Shown here piece after piece: positions 58,123 through 64,000 of a stretch of DNA of 64,000 bases. The position numbers and the translations under genes were made by a program. Under the pieces are notes generated by a model. The model was not told where the DNA came from and made no database searches. It was given only the letters and a program-made list of their open reading frames with translations. Origin of the DNA: Aristolochia californica (taxonomy: Eukaryota > Streptophyta > Magnoliopsida > Piperales > Aristolochiaceae); the NCBI GenBank assembly GCA_029961685.1, contig JARWKL010000016.1:14142157-14206156 (forward strand), in the 5' to 3' direction. The stretch's first letter is position 1, and each line of letters starts with the position of its first letter.

Positions 58123-58562
58123 TATTGGAAGATAAGATCAAGCCCAAATAACCAAGGAAGGCCCACATATGTAAGATTATTATAAGATGGGCCACACGAC
58201 CAAAGAACGCCCCAAGATGGGCCCAAACCCATAAGAAGTAGTACCCACAATGATTACCAAGAGCTGGCATCCTTATCACATCAGTTGAAAGATCAAGAAT
58301 GACTCACAAAAGTATCTTTATCTTAGGGTCATGACCAAGAAGAGTTTTAGTTTAAGTTACATTTGTCTTTTATCAATATTGAGTTACCTAATTATGTTAG
58401 GACTTACCTTAAGTGTTAGAGTTTGGGTGTAATTGGGAGAAGGGTAGTTTTATTGTAATTGGACTCTACTACCTTCCTCTATTATAAATAGAGGTTCATG
58501 TACTCTGATTACAACAAGTTATTGATGTCAATGAAGTATTTTACTTTTCCATAAATTCAACA
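58123..58562 (+). repeat. 3' LTR of NL-2
   Basis: 440 bp, ending CATAAATTCAACA before ATGCA. Confidence 0.9.
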
Positions 58563-59408
58563 ATGCAAAACCAGTGGGTCCTCCTTTAGCTAGTCACTTT
58601 AGGCTATCTAAGGAGCAGTCACCTTCTACAAAGCAAAAGCAAGCCAACATGGTCAATGTGCCTTAAACTTCTGTTATTGGTAGTTTCATGTATGCCATGG
58701 TGTGTACTAGACCAGACATAGTTCATGCAGTGTGAGTTGTGAGTTGATATATGAGTAATCCAGGTAAAATACATTGGGAAACGGTGAAGTGGATTCTCAT
58801 GTATTTGAGATGCACTACAAACTCAGCCTTATGTTTCAGAAAGGCAGACTTGGGATTACAAGGTTATGTAGATGCTAACATAGCTGGAGACAATGATGGC
58901 AGGAAGAGTACCATTGGATATGTATACATATTGAATGATACAACAGTTAGTTGGGTCTCTAAGTTGTAGAAGATAGTTTCCCTTCTAAGTTGTAGAAGAT
59001 AGTTTCCCTTTCCACTATTGAGGCAAAATATGTTGTTGTAACCGAAGCCAACAAAGAGTTGGTAAGGTTGCAGTCTTTCTAGGAAGAAATAGATCTCAAA
59101 CACGGGAAGAATGAGTTATATTGTGGCAGTCAGAGTGCTATTCATTTAGCAAAGAATCCTGTTTATCATGCCATAACAAAGCACATACAGGTGTGTTATC
59201 ATTTCATCAGATCGGCTCCGGTGGATGGAGTCTTAGCAGTTAAGAAGATTCAAGGTAGTCAGAATCCGACTGATATGTTGACAAAGACTATTACGATCCA
59301 GAAAATGAAGTTGCGTGCAACTTCAATTGGACTTCTTTCTGAGGATTGAAAAGTTTGTTGCTACTGCAGATGAGATATTGATGATGGATTAGTCTCAAAG
59401 TGGGAGAT

Positions 59409-59760
59409 TGTTAAGTTGTGGAACCTAGTTAATGCCTTACACTGACTTGGTCGCAGTTGCCCTAATTTTTTATTTATAATTGAGGGGCGCGGCTATTAGG
59501 GTTTTGATTATCTTAATCCGAGGATCATCTCGAATTGCAACTTGAGAAGTTAGAGAGAAACACGTATAAGTGTGCGATTTCTCTTGTAAACTATTTCATA
59601 TGCATAGTGGATTAATGCAGCAGCGGAAGATAGGATGTAGTCTCACTTGAGGCGAACCTGTATAAATCTTGTTGTTTGTTTTCATGATTGGTTTTCCTTT
59701 CTTTTGTAATTATTATTATTGTTCTCGTTAGTTTGGAATTAGGGCATTTAATTCCGAACA
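59409..59760 (+). repeat. 3' LTR of Copia-1 (unit D)
   Basis: Preceded by AAAGTGGGAGAT and followed by CCACA; carries the same internal deletion as the 3' LTRs in A and B. Confidence 0.87.
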
Positions 59761-59847
59761 CCACAGAGATAACGTAGCAATCGCTTTACAACATCCCAAT
59801 GATCAATAGTAGGGCAATGCATAAACTAGGATAACTTATTTACTACA

Positions 59848-60289
59848 TCTTGGAAGATAAGCTCAAGCCCACACGACCAAGAAAGGCTGACATATCTAAG
59901 ATTATTAGAAGATGGGCCACATGACCTAGGAAGACCCAAAATATAGGCCCAAGCCCATAAGAAGTAGGATCCACAATGATTACCATGAGCTGACACCCTT
60001 ATCACATAAGTTGGAAGATCAAGAAGGACTAACAAAAGTATCTTATCTTATGGTCACGTCAAAGAAGAGTTTTAGTTTGAGTTATGTTTGTCTTTTATTT
60101 GTTTTGAGTTATTTAATTATATTAGGACTTATCTTTAAGTGTTAGAGTTTGGGTATAATTGGGATAAGGGTAGTTTTATTGTAATTGGATTCTACTACTT
60201 TCCTCTAGTATTAGTAGAAGTTCATGTACTCTGAATACAAAAAGTTATTGATGTCAATGAAGTATTTAAATTTTCCATAAATTCAACAA
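59848..60289 (+). repeat. 5' LTR of NL-3
   Basis: 442 bp, ends AAATTCAACA. Confidence 0.87.
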
Positions 60290-61656
60290 GGTATCAGAGG
60301 AGGTTCTGTGAGTTGACTTGGTCAACTCACAGAGGTAAAGTGATCCTTTTCTCTAAACCCTAAACCCAAAGTCTAGGTTCGTAGTTATTTTTTTCAGTCC
60401 CTATACTCGTAGATTTCTTTGAATTTTTTACATCTGTACAGAGTTTTTCATATTGAAAAATATATATTGAAGGAAATATATTTGAGTCTACTTTCTAAAG
60501 AAAAATGATTTGTTCCAATCGGATTTATCTAAAGAGAGATATTGATATTTGAATGAGTGAAGGTCAGATTGCAAAAATGTTCGAGCAGCAGCAACAATCT
60601 TCAGATTTCGAGGTATTTTTTGCTATAAAGAATTAGACTTTATATGGAGAAATATGTATGAAAAGAAATATCTGTAAGTCTATTATTTTACATATTCAAC
60701 CAATTTTTTATATGAGTTATCTACAAATATAAATCAATATTTGAAGCAGTAAAGGTCAGATTGAAAAAATGGTTCGAGCGACAGCAGAAAGCTTCAACTT
60801 CTGAGGTATTTTATGCTATAAAGAAAGATATTTTATATGGAGAAATATATATAAAAAATATACGTAAGTCTATTTTCTTACCTATTCAACCAATTCTTGG
60901 TGTAGTTTTTTTATACGGAGATATTTTTCTTAGAAGAGTCGATGGTCATTCTGGAAAAAAAGAAGAAACAGTACTTAGTTTGGCCAGATGATAGAGACCG
61001 AAATCTATCAAATTATTTATTTTATGATAATAATATTTTATGAAGTGAAGTTATACTTGGATGAGAAAATTTATTTAAAGTTTACTTTCATAATGAGAAA
61101 ATTTCATGTTAATCTGATCTATATTTAAACAAATATTCATATTGGAAGAATCAAAGGTCATGATGGTATTCTGTTACATATAAAATCCGAATTTAATCCA
61201 ATTGTTTTGTGTCACTTTTTGAGTTGATATATCAAGAAAATATCTCACTTCTCCCTGGTTTGAGGGCTTATTTATACATCTATGTTATTTTGGCCTATTG
61301 CTACATCTATAATATTTGGTTCAAGCTGGGATCACTGCCATTACCTCAGCTTGAGGGGGAGAAGTAGAAGAAGTACAAGAAAGAGGTATTTTATTTCATA
61401 TGTTGTGAATAAGTTTATGTGACCAAAATATTCAAGAAAGGGGGAGCACAAAATTTGAAGCTTGTGCATCTAAGAAGAAGTTTTATATTGGATTATTTCA
61501 TGGGTTTTTTTACAAAGTTTATTATTTGGTTCGTGTTATATATGTTGAAAGATGGTCATGTTATATAAAATTGCTGCTATTATGTCTCTTTGGGGACATT
61601 ATTATTGAAGAAGAGGTGGCCTCATATCATCATTTATTTTACCCTATAAAAAATAT

Positions 61657-61801
61657 CATGGTTGGGAAACCATGAAGGGCCCTGTCAAAAAAAAAAAAAT
61701 CACGGTTGAATAACTATGATTGAGGATACCCTGTAAAAAAATATCGTGGTTGGGAAACCATGATAGGCTCTGTCAAAAAATATCATGGTTGGGAAACCAA
61801 G
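61657..61801 (+). repeat. Hairpin-forming short repeats in NL-3
   Basis: CATGGTTGGGAAACCATG (61657-61674) is a 7-bp stem with a 4-base loop. It recurs as CGTGGTTGGGAAACCATG (61745-61762) and CATGGTTGGGAAACCAAG (61784-61801), with a weaker copy in between. Spacers contain TGTCAAAAAA. Confidence 0.75.
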
Positions 61802-62192
61802 ACGGAGGAACTTATTATTACACTTATGTTATCCCCCCTTGTAATGGCTTTTATGACACCTACCACTTGAGAGTCGTTGTCCTGTGGAGGGACACGGTGG
61901 TGGACACTTCAGATCAATGCCGATAGACACACTACCGATAGAAGACAGAGTGTGCCCTACATCCAGTATTAGGACTAGAGTATGAAGTAATTGCTTATCG
62001 GCTAAGAGTGATTTTTCTCTCACTTATATTACGCCAGCAGAGCCTCATAGAAGGACGCAACAACGTGAGGGGGAATGTTGGAAGATGAAACCATATTGGA
62101 AGATGTGCCATTTTATACAAAAAATATTATATACATCATTTGCAACAAGTTGGGAGTTCATGTTGTTCTCTCACCCCCAACTTGAGGGGGAG

Positions 62193-62616
62193 TGTTGGAA
62201 GATAAGCTCAAGCCCACAAGACCATGGAAGGCCCACATATCTAAGATTATTATAAGATGGGCAACACGACCAAGGAAGGCCCAAAAGATGGGCCCAAGCC
62301 TATAATAAGTAGGACCCACAATGATTACCATGAGCTGCCATCCTTATCACATCAGTTGGAAGATCAAGAAGGGCTCACAAAAGTATCTTATCTTATGATC
62401 ACGTCAAAGAAGAGTTTTAGTTTGAGTTATGTTTGTCTTTTATCGATTTTGAGTTATTTAATTATTTTAGAGCTTATCTTTAAGTGTTAGAGTTTTGGTG
62501 TAATTGGGACAAGGGTAGTTTTATTGTAATTGGACTCTACTACCTTCCTCTATTATAAATAGAGGTTCATGTACTCTGATTACAAAAAGTTATTTCACTT
62601 TTCCATAAATTCAACA
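62193..62616 (+). repeat. 3' LTR of NL-3
   Basis: 424 bp, TGTTGGAAGATAAG...AATTCAACA. Confidence 0.9.
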
Positions 62617-64000
62617 CCACATAAGCAATGTCAGGGCGAGTAAGAGACAAATATTGCATACTCCCAATAATAGTCCGATATTCAGATGCATTAGAGAGTG
62701 TCGAGCTAGACTGAAGTGTGAGTGTATATGATGTGACAAGCAGTGTAGCTACAGGCTTTGCATTTGTCATGAGTGTGTGAGCAAGAAGATCAGAGATATA
62801 CTGGCATTGAGACAAAAGTAGGACTTCAGAATGAGGAACCACTTCAATACCGAGAAAATAAGCCAATGAGCCGAGATCCTTGAATGAGGATCTCTGTGCA
62901 AGTAGGTGGACAAACATTGCCATAGCTTGATCATTGTTTCCTGTAATAATGATGTCATCAAAATAGACCAGAATATGCATCACAACTGAACTTGTATGAG
63001 AGATAAATAGAGAAGATTCTGCATGAGAGTTGGTGAAGCCCAAGGTAATGAGAAACTGGCGCGACTCATGATATACCAAGCACGAGGTTCTTGCTTGAGA
63101 TCATAGATGGCTTTGTGAAGTTTGTAGACATAATTAGGATTCTCACGATCAATGAAACCCGATGGTTGTGCCATAAAGACATGCTCAGATAGAGTACCTT
63201 GGAGAAACGCATTAATAACATCAAGTTGTCAAAGTGACCAGCCACGACTTACTGCAAGGCTAAAGACAATGCGAATTATGGTAGACATGACAATAGGACT
63301 AAAGGTTTTATGATAATTAACCCCAGGGCACTGGCAAAACCCTTGGCAACTAAACGAGTCTTGTACCTATCAATGTTGCCATCAGAAAAAAAATTAGTAC
63401 AAAATATCCATTTGCAAACAACCAGTTTCTACAAAGGATCTTAGGGAACAAGTTCCCATGCCCCATTCTGAACAAGAGCATCATATTCATCAGACATAGA
63501 TTGATGCCATTTGGGATTGGTGAGAGCATGAGTTAAAGTTTTGGGTTCACGGTTGTCAAATGCAAACACATTATCAGAATAGAGTGTCTTATTCCGTTTA
63601 CCAAAGAAGTTTTCAACGATAGATTTAAATCGGATAAAGGTATCAAATACATATGATTTTTTTAGAGGGTAAAACCATATATACTTTTTAAAATGATCAT
63701 AAAAATGATATAATATTTAAAATTATCAATAGAAAGAATGAGAGAGATCCAGACATCCGAGAAGATAATATTAAGTGGGGAAGAAGAGACAAAAGTGGAG
63801 TCGAAAAACGGTAATTTGTGACTTTTATTGCTTTGACAAAAATTACAAGTAAAATTAACATTCAGAGGGTGGGATAAATCTAACTGAAAAGTGGACACGA
63901 TGTGTCGGAGAATTGGAGACAATGGATGACCTAGACGATGATGTCATACAGACGAAGTTGTTTGGACATTAGAGAAAGTAATTATTGGTGGAGACTAGAC

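Larger units (their letters stand above)
55848..58562 (+). mobile_element. NL-2, non-coding LTR retrotransposon
   Basis: LTRs 55848-56240 (TGTTGGAAGATAAG...AATTCAACA) and 58123-58562 (first bases TATTGG). Perfect 5-bp duplication ATGCA (55843-55847, 58563-58567). Perfect primer site TGGTATCAGAGC at 56241-56252; polypurine CTTGAGGGCGAG at 58111-58122. The interior lacks gag or pol. It contains diverged tandem repeats of about 180-200 bp (56440-57120) and a 56-bp tandem triplet (57592-57745). Inserted in the RT/RNase H part of Copia-1. Confidence 0.92.
52826..59760 (+). mobile_element. Copia-1 (unit D), carrying NL-2
   Basis: LTRs 52826-53066 and 59409-59760; target duplication CCACA (52821-52825, 59761-59765), the same site as in A and B. 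Perfect primer site TGGTATCAGAGC at 53069-53080. gag from 53102 with the TGG-to-TGA stop at 53255 shared with unit A; zinc knuckle CWNCGKSSHIKKNC near 53800; protease DSRASFY; integrase core mostly deleted at about 54485; RT to 55842; NL-2 insertion; RNase H 58568-59350 (NPTDMLTK near 59263). Dead element. Confidence 0.88.
59848..62616 (+). mobile_element. NL-3, non-coding LTR retrotransposon
   Basis: LTRs 59848-60289 (start TCTTGG, mutated) and 62193-62616. Duplication CTACA (59843-59847) and CCACA (62617-62621), one change. Primer site AGGTATCAGAGG at 60290-60301, decayed. Polypurine CTTGAGGGGGAG at 62181-62192. The interior lacks gag or pol and has the same repeat series as NL-2 (about 60500-61160) and hairpin repeats at 61657-61801. 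Inserted in Copia-2, not in Copia-1. Confidence 0.88.
52127..64000 (-). mobile_element. Copia-2 (unit D), carrying Copia-1 and an NL element, runs off the window
   Basis: LTR 52127-52295, preceded on the element strand by a GGGGG polypurine tract (52296-52300). RNase H part to 52825; Copia-1 at 52826-59760; a short Copia-2 piece 59766-59842; NL-3 at 59848-62616; then RT (62622-63450; YFDDIIITGN near 62950, FKDLGSLAYFLGIEVVPHSE) and integrase (about 63560-63960; CNFCQSNKSHKLPF and VWISLILSIDNFKYY on the minus strand, open 63922-63662). It extends further into integrase than the A and B copies but has lost the segment linking integrase and RT. Confidence 0.85.

Overview
This is plant nuclear DNA, most likely from a woody eudicot. 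Genes are split by short AT-rich introns with GT-AG borders, retrotransposons use the plant initiator-Met-tRNA primer site, and the gene families (plant MATE transporter, CHY-zinc/RING ligase, YPQ-type PQ-loop transporter, SERK-like receptor kinase) are plant types. Grapevine-like genomes would fit, but the species cannot be fixed from the sequence. Most of the window is nested, decayed LTR retrotransposon. No bacterial-style operons, CRISPR arrays, rRNA or tRNA genes were seen.

Layout. 1-3.6 kb: a decayed mosaic ending in a Ty3/gypsy pol tail, with a short captured-looking ketoacyl-ACP-synthase piece. 4.2-6.9 kb: a complete 8-exon MATE efflux gene (477 aa), the best ordinary gene here. 7.0-33.7 kb: a tandem segmental duplication. 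Units A (7.0-18.3 kb) and B (18.3-28.8 kb) each contain a CHY-RING gene, the last exons of a PQ-loop transporter (minus strand), a Copia element on the minus strand ('Copia-2') carrying a nested plus-strand Copia ('Copia-1', TSD CCACA), and the last exon of a SERK-like receptor kinase. Unit C (28.8-36.7 kb) has the CHY-RING pseudogene followed convergently by a nearly whole but broken PQ-loop gene, split by a hAT-type element. Only the CHY-RING copy in unit B keeps an open frame (10 exons, 189 aa, RING intact, C-terminal zinc ribbon absent).

37.5-44.5 kb: a third Copia ('Copia-3', minus strand) interrupted by a 2.7-kb non-coding LTR element ('NL'). 44.5-47.2 kb: an NL remnant hit by a Copia-3-type solo LTR that holds a poly-C tandem array. 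47.2-51.1 kb: a degenerate Ty3/gypsy gag-pol with a Copia-1 solo LTR inside. 51.1-64 kb: unit D, a further copy of the duplicated segment, in which Copia-2 carries Copia-1, which carries an NL element; a third NL element sits in Copia-2 itself.

No dedicated new pathway or defence system is visible. The most interesting content is (i) a non-autonomous LTR family with three full copies here, each with its own target duplication and with unusual internal repeats, (ii) evidence that the A/B tandem duplication arose by recombination between Copia-2 copies in neighbouring genes, and (iii) the single surviving truncated CHY-RING gene.
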